Assembly (NCBI GenBank): GCA_015698045.1
Contig: BLAL01000012.1
Location: 558,001 to 622,000 of the forward strand
Origin: Rhizophagus clarus
Lineage: Eukaryota > Glomeromycota > Glomeromycetes > Glomerales > Glomeraceae
Length of the DNA: 64,000 nt
Direction: 5' to 3'
The notes beneath the pieces are model-generated. The model made no database searches. It was given only the letters and a program-made list of their open reading frames with translations, and was not told where the DNA came from. A program made the translations under genes and the position numbers. Positions 1 through 7,583 of the stretch are shown piece after piece (position 1 is the first letter of the stretch; every line of letters starts with the position of its first letter).

Positions 1-163
1 GGTTCACAACTTCGTTAGTTTTTCCCGAATTGGTACGGCCAGTGATTAATACTGTAAAGGGCCATTGAGGAGTTGAGTTTAATCCATTAAATCTTTTCGC
101 ATCCTTTATCTCGTCAATATAGAGAATGATTCTATCCGCCTGATCAAGCTTTTTGACTTCCAT
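1..163 (-). CDS. Walker-A ATPase, N-terminal fragment (possible packaging ATPase)
   Basis: Open frame from ATG at 163 running off the left edge (54 codons seen). It contains the P-loop GRTNSGKTN right after a hydrophobic strand (PFTVLITG), the usual beta1/P-loop layout of P-loop NTPases. An in-frame TGA further upstream and no other ATG support this start. It lies 97 bp downstream of the integrase stop, same strand. In Polinton/Maverick elements the standard P-loop gene is an FtsK/HerA-type genome-packaging ATPase, so that is the most likely role. The Walker B and sensor motifs are outside the window, so the subfamily is inferred from context. A helicase is the alternative. Confidence 0.6.
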   Translation of the reverse strand, partial: MEVKKLDQADRIILYIDEIKDAKRFNGLNSTPQWPFTVLITGRTNSGKTNEVVN

Positions 164-259
164 ATCAGCTAAACTAAGTATTATTAATAATATATCAAGC
201 GAAGTAAAATTCTTGGTGAAATTTCAGCGAACTCGGTTCGCCCAAAATCACGTGAGATT

Positions 260-1936
260 TCAAGGATTAGACTTCGCTTCATCCAAGAACCCTTTCTCGA
301 TTAGTGTATGTCTAATATACGGATATAAATCCGCTGTATGAGGTACTTCAATAAGGCATATACCTTGTTTCTTGCATATATCTTGCTTCTTCTGATCGCG
401 CATTTTCTGTTCATCCAAATCTATCTGGCCTCTCCTATGAAACATTGAATTAAGACTATAGTGTTGCTTGCCATGAAATTCGAATCCTAGTCGCAACTCT
501 TCGTTATATCCATCGAGTTGCATCCCATCCAAAAAATTCGGCCTACATGATGGGAATTTCTTCCCTAACAGATCCTCAAAAATATATCGGCATTGGCGTT
601 CACCGCTTCTATGGTGGCAAAGAGGACACCATTCGAATTTTTTCATGATATACTTTAATGGATACTCCCATTGATGCGCACCATTTTCACAAGACCAAAG
701 ATATACATCATGACCATTTATTTGCCCGGTCTTTCCAAGACATTGACCACCACGCTTCATGGCATAATCCACGGCCTGAGCTGACTTACTAGTGGAAACA
801 TAAACATAATGAACGAATCCAGTAGGGTGGTATTTCCACATAAATTCATCTGGTGGATATTCGATTTTATCAGGTTCTTCAATCACTTGAAGTTCCTCAT
901 ATTTAAAAGGTCTTTTGGGATTTTGTCCTATCAAATGAGCAGTTGATTCAATGGGTTCATCCTCGAGATAATATAAGACCGGTTGTGGTGGATTCCTTCC
1001 AATAACAACTCTTTTGATCTTGTAAATACGCAACGACCAGTATGGATCAGTTGCTCGATGTCTGTGATCACCTTCCAACTCACCCGGTTTCAATAGATAT
1101 CTAACTGCCATACCCTTCTTTAATTTTATCTCTTCATATCTCCCAATTGCCCGCTTAGCTTTACTAGAGGGTTTCGATTCAACTTCATCCAAAGTCATAG
1201 CACGAGTTGGTGACATTCCGATAAGACGAGTCTTACTATTATTCATGAAATCAATGTATTTCTGAAGGACTTTATTCCAGAGTCTTGAACGTTCTCCTTC
1301 GGCTAATCGACCCTCTATGGCGTATTGGACCTTATATATTAGTTTTGCTAAATTTTTCTTGAATGCTTTTATCAAGGCCAAGCTCTCGAAACTATAAAGA
1401 TCAACAACACGTATTGTGACATTGTACTGTTGCATCCCTTGTGAAAATGTGCCTCGGAATGAAGCATCACCATCAGTCATTAACAATGTTGGCCATGTGA
1501 GAGGATTAGAAGGATCCTCATATATTTCTTTGATTGCGATCCAGATTTCTAAACTATTTCTCGATGTTAATGAACGCCCAGCCTTAAAACGTGTTGCCAC
1601 ATCTATGACTAGAAAGCTACAAACGAATATCCTCCTACCATCCTGATCATCGTGAGTATGGAGTAATATATCGCATTGATGAACTTTATTTGGAATCCTA
1701 ATCTTTGAAAAACTCGCAATAGCTTTACATGGTAATGGCTGTAGAAAGATTTGATAGTTATATTGATGTTTTAACCATTTTGTAATATCTTTTAATCGAA
1801 AAGAATATCCTTCCTCCTGACACACTCTATATAATTTTTTTGCATTGGGATAGAAACCGGGTATATTATAAAACAAAAGTCTACAAACTATACGGAGCTC
1901 TTCATCGGGATCTATTATAATTTGGGGTTGGCTCAT
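260..1936 (-). CDS. Polinton-type integrase fused to zinc-binding and Vsr-like endonuclease domains
   Basis: 558 aa from ATG at 1936; a TTG-initiated reading would add two residues. The rve/RNase H-like core spans about 80-215: first Asp 89 (QCDILL, followed by [10 protein letters not shown]) and second Asp 155 (MTDGDASF). The third acid is missing: where related integrases have VERF, this one has ALIKAF, with Lys 190 (codon AAA at 1367-1369) in the Glu position. Residues 270-352 form the SH3/chromo-like region usual in Polinton integrases ([13 protein letters not shown] ... YYLEDEP). At 399-443 is a treble-clef-like cluster ([10 protein letters not shown] ... WCPLCHH). At 445-535 is a PD-(D/E)XK, Vsr-like nuclease ([20 protein letters not shown]). 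The fusion is unusual. Either the transposase is inactive through E-to-K, or Glu 184 (FES) serves instead. It is divergent from the Gag-like gene with only about 50 bp between starts, suggesting a shared promoter. Confidence 0.82.
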   Translation of the reverse strand: MSQPQIIIDPDEELRIVCRLLFYNIPGFYPNAKKLYRVCQEEGYSFRLKDITKWLKHQYNYQIFLQPLPCKAIASFSKIRIPNKVHQCDILLHTHDDQDGRRIFVCSFLVIDVATRFKAGRSLTSRNSLEIWIAIKEIYEDPSNPLTWPTLLMTDGDASFRGTFSQGMQQYNVTIRVVDLYSFESLALIKAFKKNLAKLIYKVQYAIEGRLAEGERSRLWNKVLQKYIDFMNNSKTRLIGMSPTRAMTLDEVESKPSSKAKRAIGRYEEIKLKKGMAVRYLLKPGELEGDHRHRATDPYWSLRIYKIKRVVIGRNPPQPVLYYLEDEPIESTAHLIGQNPKRPFKYEELQVIEEPDKIEYPPDEFMWKYHPTGFVHYVYVSTSKSAQAVDYAMKRGGQCLGKTGQINGHDVYLWSCENGAHQWEYPLKYIMKKFEWCPLCHHRSGERQCRYIFEDLLGKKFPSCRPNFLDGMQLDGYNEELRLGFEFHGKQHYSLNSMFHRRGQIDLDEQKMRDQKKQDICKKQGICLIEVPHTADLYPYIRHTLIEKGFLDEAKSNP

Positions 1937-1985
1937 TCTCAAGATAGGATTATTATGATGGTACTATAAATTAGGATGAAATACC
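1937..1985. promoter_or_regulatory. Shared promoter gap between integrase and Gag-like genes
   Basis: 49 bp separate the divergent ATGs of the integrase (minus) and the Gag-like gene (plus). The gap is A+T-rich and contains ACTATAAATTAGG near 1963-1975, which could serve as a TATA-like element for the plus-strand gene. The bidirectional role is inferred from spacing only. Confidence 0.35.
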
Positions 1986-4349
1986 ATGTTTGATCTGGCA
2001 TATTCAGAGCTTTTAGATACGAATCAGGAGCTTCGTGGTGAGCTTCAAGATGAGATTTTCATTAATAAGAGCAATGAGAAAAAAATTCGATCTCTGGTAA
2101 AAGAGCTTGAGCAATGTTATCGAACTATCTCAATACAGGATAATACTATCATAGCTCACGAGAAAGAGATAGAGAAACTTAAATCAGAAATATCCGATTT
2201 GCGAAAACAGCTTAGGGTTTTACAACAGGATAAGAAATTCAAAGATGAGGTTGGGTCTATTCAAGATGGACGAATCATAGAGCTTGAAAATAAGGTTGGG
2301 AGTCTTAAAGCAAGAATCCGGATTCTCATAGATAAAAAAATCTCAATAAATGCTTTAGATATGGCAACGACCAATCTTATCGCAAATGTTAATAGAGGGT
2401 TAGATCGAATTGAAAATCACATTAGGGGAGTTGGTACGCCTATGCAGAATCCCGCCAATGTTATAGATGGTATCAGAGGCTCGTTAAATACTATTCGGGT
2501 TACTTTACAGAATATTACAGCTGAGCGTGATCAATATCAAGACTTATTAAACAATACAAATAGGCGGGTAAATGATTATAGGAATCAGTTAAATGATAGT
2601 AGAAATCAGAATTTACGGTTACAACGTTTATTAGATGAATCCCGAACTCAGACTAAAAGAACTGTAAGGGAAAGAGATAATGCTCAAGGAGAGCGGGACT
2701 TGGCCATTCTGGCTTATAATAATGAGAAAAAAGAATCCCGCCGTTGGTATTTCTCATATCGGGATAAAGATAGGCGTGTTAGTGAATTGTTACAGGAATA
2801 TTTTGCTTTCCGATTATTGATTCAGTGTAAAAATACTCAAATTGCTGAGCATAGGAGAACTGCGCATAGGTGGACTTTGAGATATAATAATGACACAGAG
2901 AGATGGAGAAGAATGTATGCAGATTCGCAAAATCGACATTTGAAATGGAAGGGACGTTATAGGAATTCACAAAATCAGATACAGGTTCAGAACCAGAATA
3001 TTTTTAATTTACAGCAACAAATATTAGTATTACAAAATAACCCTCCACGAAACATGGCCGCCGTTCATGAAATTTATCAGATGCTAGCCCCATCTCTTGG
3101 GCAAATTCCTAACTATACAGGTAAAGAAACACCAGATGAGTACATACAGAAAATTACAAATATTTTTGAATCTGCTGGAGCCGTAATCACGGCCGCCAAT
3201 AATGCTAATGCAAATACTTTTGTTGATGCTCAGAAATGTGATATTTTAAAATCTAAGATGGGTGAAAAGTTTTCTCCAGTACCAGCTAATGATCCTTATC
3301 CAGGAGGTGGTCCTATTAATACACCTGCTACATTTACTAATTGGCTTCGGGCTAAATATCGAGAAGTAATGGCTGGAAATACAGAATTAGCTTTACAGTC
3401 GCTAATACAAGAAAGGTTTACCACAGCAGATTCTCCAGATACTTATGAAGCTAGAATAAGAAAACTTATAGTAGGTTTTGGAAATGACCAGGTATTACCA
3501 GCCATATATACTCATTTACCTCCTGATCTTCGTAGTAATATAAAAATGTATATGACTATAAGAGGAGCTGGCCAGCAAACTGTAGATAATTTCTTTGCTG
3601 ATCTTAGGAAGTGTTGGGTGGAACGTCAAGTTGGATCAAATATGATATCCAACCAAATCCAACCCCAAGTCAGTTCTCAGGGAGCCACCTCGGCTGAGAT
3701 TGAAAAGTTAAATTCCCAAATAGCATCCCTACAGGCACAACTAGCTCAACCGGTTCAAGTACACCACCAGAACAATGATGCCTTAGATAAAATGTATATC
3801 CGTGCAAAACGTTTGGGATTGCCAAGTGGTGCACCGAAAGATGTTACATTTTTAGATGAATATATTAATGATGAATTAATAAAGAGATTGGGCCTTATCG
3901 AAACTCATTTAGCTGAACTTTCTGGAAGAGATACTAGAGATACTGAATCATCTCGGTATCAATATTTGGAATCTTCAGATCGTAGTAATGGTGGATTAGA
4001 AAAAAGATTAGGACAAATCGAAACTCATATAGCCAAACTTACCAGAGGTACCAAATCTTCTCAGCGTCAGCGCTCGGAATCCTCAACCCTCAATAATAAG
4101 GGACTGGAAAAAAGATTAGGACAAATCGAAGCCTATTTAGCCAAACTTACTAGAAATTCCAAATCCAAGAGTGGTCGAATTCATATGGCTACAGTAGACG
4201 AGCAGTCTAATTCTGGTTTTTTTGATAACGACAATGACACTCCGTCAAAGCCTGAGGACGATGATCTTAACTCTGATAGTTCTTCAGCTGAATCAGACTC
4301 TGGAAATCGTGATATGGATATTCATATAACTTATGGAAAAAAAAAGTGA
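1986..4349 (+). CDS. Coiled-coil Gag-like structural protein
   Basis: 787 aa from ATG at 1986. Residues 1-345 are almost wholly heptad-like coiled coil rich in Asn, Gln, Arg and Glu. Residues 363-548 look like a Ty3/gypsy-type Gag core: NYTGKETPDEYIQKITNIF, then a NWLRAKYREV helix, a SLIQERFTTADSPDTYEARI segment and an LPPDLRSNI helix. A Gln-rich coiled coil follows (560-600), then three repeats of about 36-39 residues, each starting with a form of LEKRLGQIETHIAKLTR (near 632, 671 and 707), and an acidic Asp/Ser tail. I see no CCHC knuckle. The gene ends GGA-AAA-AAA-AAG-TGA, and the protease-like frame continues in -1 from that A-run. A capsid or nucleoprotein role is inferred from the Gag resemblance; it could also be a captured Gag with a host or element function. 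Confidence 0.72.
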   Translation: MFDLAYSELLDTNQELRGELQDEIFINKSNEKKIRSLVKELEQCYRTISIQDNTIIAHEKEIEKLKSEISDLRKQLRVLQQDKKFKDEVGSIQDGRIIELENKVGSLKARIRILIDKKISINALDMATTNLIANVNRGLDRIENHIRGVGTPMQNPANVIDGIRGSLNTIRVTLQNITAERDQYQDLLNNTNRRVNDYRNQLNDSRNQNLRLQRLLDESRTQTKRTVRERDNAQGERDLAILAYNNEKKESRRWYFSYRDKDRRVSELLQEYFAFRLLIQCKNTQIAEHRRTAHRWTLRYNNDTERWRRMYADSQNRHLKWKGRYRNSQNQIQVQNQNIFNLQQQILVLQNNPPRNMAAVHEIYQMLAPSLGQIPNYTGKETPDEYIQKITNIFESAGAVITAANNANANTFVDAQKCDILKSKMGEKFSPVPANDPYPGGGPINTPATFTNWLRAKYREVMAGNTELALQSLIQERFTTADSPDTYEARIRKLIVGFGNDQVLPAIYTHLPPDLRSNIKMYMTIRGAGQQTVDNFFADLRKCWVERQVGSNMISNQIQPQVSSQGATSAEIEKLNSQIASLQAQLAQPVQVHHQNNDALDKMYIRAKRLGLPSGAPKDVTFLDEYINDELIKRLGLIETHLAELSGRDTRDTESSRYQYLESSDRSNGGLEKRLGQIETHIAKLTRGTKSSQRQRSESSTLNNKGLEKRLGQIEAYLAKLTRNSKSKSGRIHMATVDEQSNSGFFDNDNDTPSKPEDDDLNSDSSSAESDSGNRDMDIHITYGKKK
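4337..4349 (+). promoter_or_regulatory. Candidate -1 frameshift site 1 (A9-GTGA), Gag-like to protease-like
   Basis: Nine A (4337-4345) precede GTGA. In the Gag-like frame the codons are AAA-AAA-AAG-TGA, so the heptamer A-AAA-AAG lies directly before the stop. The next frame is exactly -1 and has no ATG until 4724. The same nonamer and context recur at 5257-5269. A-AAA-AAG is an established -1 slippery sequence in other systems. One missing A in the assembly would look the same. Confidence 0.5.
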
Positions 4350-5269
4350 AGTGTGCTGAGCAGAGTGGGCGGAAGGACAGTTCCAACGAACCAAAAAGGT
4401 CTAAGGTTTCTAATAAATCCGAGCCTCATAAGGTAAAACTGGACAATAACTCGTCTCCTGTTTGTAATACCCCACCAGAGAAAAATAGCCAAGGTACTAA
4501 GCGGGTATCTTTGGAAGGAACTATTCGCAAAATCATTCAGAGTGAATTTGAGAAATTCCTTCCATACATAATTCAGCAGGTTAAAAAGTGTGAGCCCGTC
4601 TCAACTCAAGATAAAAGCGTCAAGTCCAAGGGTAATGATGATTTAGAGCCAGTTTCTGTAGCATCAAAATCGGATGAGAAAATACCAGAGCTATCCGATG
4701 AAGAGGATGTTTTGGATGATCCTATGGAGATAGATTTCGTCCGAAAGAAAAAACCATCTACAAGCATTGCATCCATAAAGTGCAAGATTGGACGTCTAAA
4801 AATCCCGGCCATGGCACTGGACTCTTGCTCTGAAATTGCTATCATAACGGAGGATATCGTATTGTGCATAAAGGCTGTTATCGATAGATCCATAAAGCAT
4901 GACCTTAGTGGCGTTGCTACTGTGCCGGTTGAATCCATTGGAGTCGTCCACAATTTACCGATAACCCTGGTTCCTGGATTTACTATATATGAAGATTTTA
5001 TAGTCGTAAAATACTCTAAACCAATGCTGATATTTTCGAACCCTCTTCTTAAGAAATATAAATGCGCAATTGATTGGGACAAGGATGAGTTGAAGATCCC
5101 CCATAACGGCAAGGATGTAATTATTCCAGTCACCATGCACAAGGTTAAGAATAAACTCGAGGTGAATTGCGCGAACGTTACTCCCGAATGCGACAATTCC
5201 ATGGCTCCGGACTGCATTTCACATGACTTGCAGGATTTAAGCCATGACGACTCATTAAAAAAAAAGTGA
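4346..5269 (+). CDS. Retropepsin-like aspartic protease homologue, catalytic Gly changed to Cys
   Basis: Open frame of 307 codons whose first 126 codons lack ATG, so it is probably made as a -1 extension of the Gag-like protein rather than from its own start (GTG at 4346, ATG at 4724). The N-terminal half is basic and low in complexity. From about residue 140 comes a retropepsin-like segment: KCKIGRLKIPAMALDSCSEI, where the family pattern is Asp-Ser/Thr-Gly-Ala. Here it is DSCSE, so the Gly of the active-site loop is Cys. Further on are ITLVPG and NPLLKKYKCAIDWDKDELKI, the beta-strand and Leu-Leu stretch expected after the active site. It ends in the same A9-GTGA signal as the preceding gene. 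The fold assignment is good; activity is doubtful because of the Gly-to-Cys change. Confidence 0.68.
   Translation: MKCAEQSGRKDSSNEPKRSKVSNKSEPHKVKLDNNSSPVCNTPPEKNSQGTKRVSLEGTIRKIIQSEFEKFLPYIIQQVKKCEPVSTQDKSVKSKGNDDLEPVSVASKSDEKIPELSDEEDVLDDPMEIDFVRKKKPSTSIASIKCKIGRLKIPAMALDSCSEIAIITEDIVLCIKAVIDRSIKHDLSGVATVPVESIGVVHNLPITLVPGFTIYEDFIVVKYSKPMLIFSNPLLKKYKCAIDWDKDELKIPHNGKDVIIPVTMHKVKNKLEVNCANVTPECDNSMAPDCISHDLQDLSHDDSLKKK
5257..5269 (+). promoter_or_regulatory. Candidate -1 frameshift site 2 (A9-GTGA)
   Basis: Nine A (5257-5265) followed by GTGA, with the zero-frame codons reading AAA-AAG-TGA. It is identical in layout to the site at 4337-4349 although the surrounding coding sequences are unrelated. 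The -1 frame stays open for 33 more codons. Confidence 0.45.
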
Positions 5270-5367
5270 GTTATGAGGAGCTTGAAAAAATGCTATATGA
5301 TACCCTCATCTCCAAAGCTAGATTAATTGAGATTAATAAAAATCTGCGTTCCTTTTCTTCTTGCTAA
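5266..5367 (+). CDS. Short -1-frame extension (33 codons) after the protease-like frame
   Basis: The frame entered by a -1 step at 5257-5265 reads 33 codons to TAA at 5365-5367. The peptide starts VSYEELEKMLYDTL and is strongly helical and charged. It has an internal ATG but no plausible independent promoter. It could be the C-terminal tail of a Gag-Pro-like polyprotein or the remains of a longer third gene, lost by deletion before the convergent HTH gene. Function unknown. Confidence 0.4.
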   Translation: MSYEELEKMLYDTLISKARLIEINKNLRSFSSC

Positions 5368-5392
5368 GTATTCATCATTTGCTATGATCTCA

Positions 5393-6040
5393 CTAAGACT
5401 CCTGTGAAGCATTTTTTGTCCAAATATAATTAAAGGGTGAGTTGCGACCTAGAAGCTTTTCTGATTCGCGTATAGCTTCCTCCGATTCGATACGATCCTT
5501 TTCGATTGAAGCAAATATGTTATGCGAGATGTCTAGGGTGGAGTTTTGATAAAGGCCCCCGGCTGAAATCTCAGGTAAGTCAGAACTTTGAATAGATTTG
5601 GGCTGGTCCTGGAGGGTGCGCTTCGGTAGTTTCTTTTTCTTTTTTTGCTTTTCTTGAGCATTAATCTCAATAGACTCATGAAATGGATTGGTCCTAGCTG
5701 AATCAGAGAGATTCGAAGAATCAGGCGCTAAAGCAATGGGACCATCTAAAGATCCTGAAATTGGATGATTATTTTCTTTTTCCTGGGGATTATTCTCTGA
5801 AGGAGGGACTGATGAGATGGATTGTACCTTCCTAAGCTCCTCGAGAAAATGGTTCTCATTTTGCTGAAAACGCTCACAATCATTCCATATATCATGAACA
5901 CGATTTTTATTAATATGATACTCCTTTACTATCATATATACCGGAACTTTATTTTTAAGATGTCTAATTTCTTCGATCTGCTCAGAAGTCAAGACTGTTG
6001 CACTTCGCCGATAATGAGTTTTCAAAATTGAGGTAGACAT
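5393..6040 (-). CDS. HTH DNA-binding protein of the mobile element
   Basis: 215 aa from ATG at 6040, preceded by GGAGGAGT. Residues about 16-55 (LTSEQIEEIRHLKNKVPVYM and on to KNRVHDIWN) form a homeodomain-like/resolvase-type helix-turn-helix. The middle is Ser/Asn/Pro-rich, and a Lys-rich stretch (QEKQKKKKKLPKR) could be a nuclear localisation signal. It is convergent with the Gag/Pro frames, separated by only 25 bp from the short extension. A regulator of the element or a terminus-binding protein are the simplest roles. No catalytic motif is seen. The target site is unknown; three 40-bp-phased repeats in its own upstream region are candidates. Confidence 0.6.
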   Translation of the reverse strand: MSTSILKTHYRRSATVLTSEQIEEIRHLKNKVPVYMIVKEYHINKNRVHDIWNDCERFQQNENHFLEELRKVQSISSVPPSENNPQEKENNHPISGSLDGPIALAPDSSNLSDSARTNPFHESIEINAQEKQKKKKKLPKRTLQDQPKSIQSSDLPEISAGGLYQNSTLDISHNIFASIEKDRIESEEAIRESEKLLGRNSPFNYIWTKNASQES

Positions 6041-6335
6041 ACTCCTCCGATATTTTTTTAGACAATATATTTAGATGTATAAAAAATATTAGGCATTAAT
6101 ACTTATCTTTTTAGATGGATAATAAATATTAGAATTCAGCATTTATGGATTTAGGATGAGAGAGAACGCTAAAATATATAATTTATTGTTTTAGATAGAT
6201 AAAATACATTCTAATTCACTATCTGTAATAATAAAAAATGATCGATATCCTTCCTATTCATTCTATATTTATCGTAATTATTCTCTAACAAAAAATATGA
6301 AAAGTTTTTTTACAGTTTATGGCCAATGTAAATAA
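6041..6335. promoter_or_regulatory. Divergent promoter region with phased repeats
   Basis: A 295-bp gap between the divergent HTH gene (minus) and the membrane protein (plus). It carries three related 22-23-bp direct repeats at 6070-6092, 6110-6132 and 6190-6211, all starting TTTAGAT(G/A) and then an A-rich run and ATTAG or TTCTA. Their starts are 40 and 80 bp apart. They could be binding sites for a regulator such as the adjacent HTH protein; that link is inference. Confidence 0.4.
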
Positions 6336-6944
6336 ATGGGAACGTATGATCTTGAAAAGGAGATATACCGCATCTTGCAAGACTCATCCAAAATTCGAGG
6401 CTATAATGCTAGGTTGCGGAGCGAATATATAAATCTTAATGATGAGAATAGGCGGTTGAAGGTTGAAAACTCCAAGCTCATCTCCCAGAAAGCTTGTACA
6501 GAAATATCTCTTGCCAAAGCTGAAGCTGATAACTTTGCAAAATCAGAGGAAGTAAAATCGCTTCAATCTGTGATTAATCTATTGGCCCCAGAATACTCTA
6601 ATCGGTCAGATTCGCATGTAAAAAGTGGGCCGATAGGCGCCAGAATGAAACATGGTGGGCTGGAAGGCTCGGTCTCTTTGAGACCCTCTGGCGCTTCTTC
6701 ACTTATAGGCACCTCAGAGGCTCTTATGGAGCCGAAGAGTAGCATGGATTCGAAAACTGGCCTTGATAAATTATTGCCATATATACTTCCCTTCTCAATA
6801 ATACTTTTTCTCCTGATCGCAATTATGTGGTTTATTATTGTGAAAAAGTTACGGAATACACAGGAAATAGCTGAGCAATATATTCAGGCTAGAGATTGGC
6901 ATCTCCAAAGGCTGGCTGTACGATCGGAGGCTGGAAAAAAATGA
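6336..6944 (+). CDS. Coiled-coil protein with one C-terminal transmembrane helix
   Basis: 202 aa from ATG at 6336. Residues 1-75 are a charged coiled coil (YINLNDENRRLKVENSKL). Residues 90-145 are a Gly/Ser/Pro-rich linker. Residues about 146-172 are one hydrophobic helix (LLPYILPFSIILFLLIAIMW) followed by a basic VKKLR, and then a short helix. There is no signal peptide, so a tail-anchored-like type with the bulk on one face is expected. I do not recognise the family. In virus-like elements such proteins are often minor virion or membrane proteins, but nothing in the sequence proves it. Its 3' end and downstream DNA are partly duplicated about 500 bp further on. Confidence 0.55.
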   Translation: MGTYDLEKEIYRILQDSSKIRGYNARLRSEYINLNDENRRLKVENSKLISQKACTEISLAKAEADNFAKSEEVKSLQSVINLLAPEYSNRSDSHVKSGPIGARMKHGGLEGSVSLRPSGASSLIGTSEALMEPKSSMDSKTGLDKLLPYILPFSIILFLLIAIMWFIIVKKLRNTQEIAEQYIQARDWHLQRLAVRSEAGKK

Positions 6945-7518
6945 CCAATATTCTACCCACGAAAAATATATAAATAGGCCAGACATTTATTATCTCAAAT
7001 CCTAATCGACTACCGTATAAGTACTGGCGCTAATGGGACTTCTTCGAATCTTTTTTGAATGCGGGCTAATACCTTTTTTGATAAATCCGCCCCTTAAATC
7101 ACAGATTTTCGGGTGAGAGACTAGCTAAAAAATCTTTTTTAAAATCATTACCTAAAAACATCCCGCAGTTCTTGAACAAGGGAGTGGATCTGCTATTATT
7201 TTTCGAAATTCCTGTCTATCCTCTTCTGTGATTGTGAGACAAATTTCACTTGATTTTATGCCTATATACTGGGAAAGTTGGTCGCGTAATTCAGCCATTA
7301 TATCAATAAAGCTTATCTTTAAATATGTAGATTTTTTGCATAAGTATAAACTGTTAACGATTATCCGAAAGAAAATACTAATGATTATCCCAATCATCTC
7401 CGGGCATATCTGAGGCCGGGCTGTATGATCGGAGGCCGGAAGAGGTTACCTCGTGACCAGATCGAAGATAGAAATTGAAGTTAGCCAGTATTATTGCATG
7501 AAAAAAATATATAAATAA
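6910..7518. repeat. Diverged direct duplication with TATA-like boxes
   Basis: The segment 6910-6976 recurs in diverged form at 7414-7518. Shared pieces are a GATCGGAGGC(T/C)GGA core (about 26 bp at 6910-6935 and 7414-7440) and a C-A-(C/T)-GAAA...ATATATAAATA box at 6958-6976 and 7498-7518. The first copy covers the last codons of the membrane protein; in the second copy these codons are not part of a long frame. The boxes may be promoters or 3'-end signals. Confidence 0.45.
7152..7298 (-). CDS. Small hypothetical protein of the element (48 aa)
   Basis: A 48-codon frame from ATG at 7298 (MAELRDQLSQYIGI), helical and acidic, between the membrane protein and the polymerase. An in-frame ATG at 7397 would add 33 residues containing a hydrophobic helix; the shorter start looks more protein-like. 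The family is unknown and coding status rests only on composition. Confidence 0.3.
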   Translation of the reverse strand: MAELRDQLSQYIGIKSSEICLTITEEDRQEFRKIIADPLPCSRTAGCF

Positions 7519-7583
7519 TATTATACGAAGTGTCTTACGACTAAGTTTTCTTAGCTGGAATTGGCAGACCTCGCTAAGAGTAC

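Noticed and set aside
4606-5217. 203-codon minus-strand frame
   Set aside because: Antisense to the protease-like frame, which has recognisable motifs; this frame has none.
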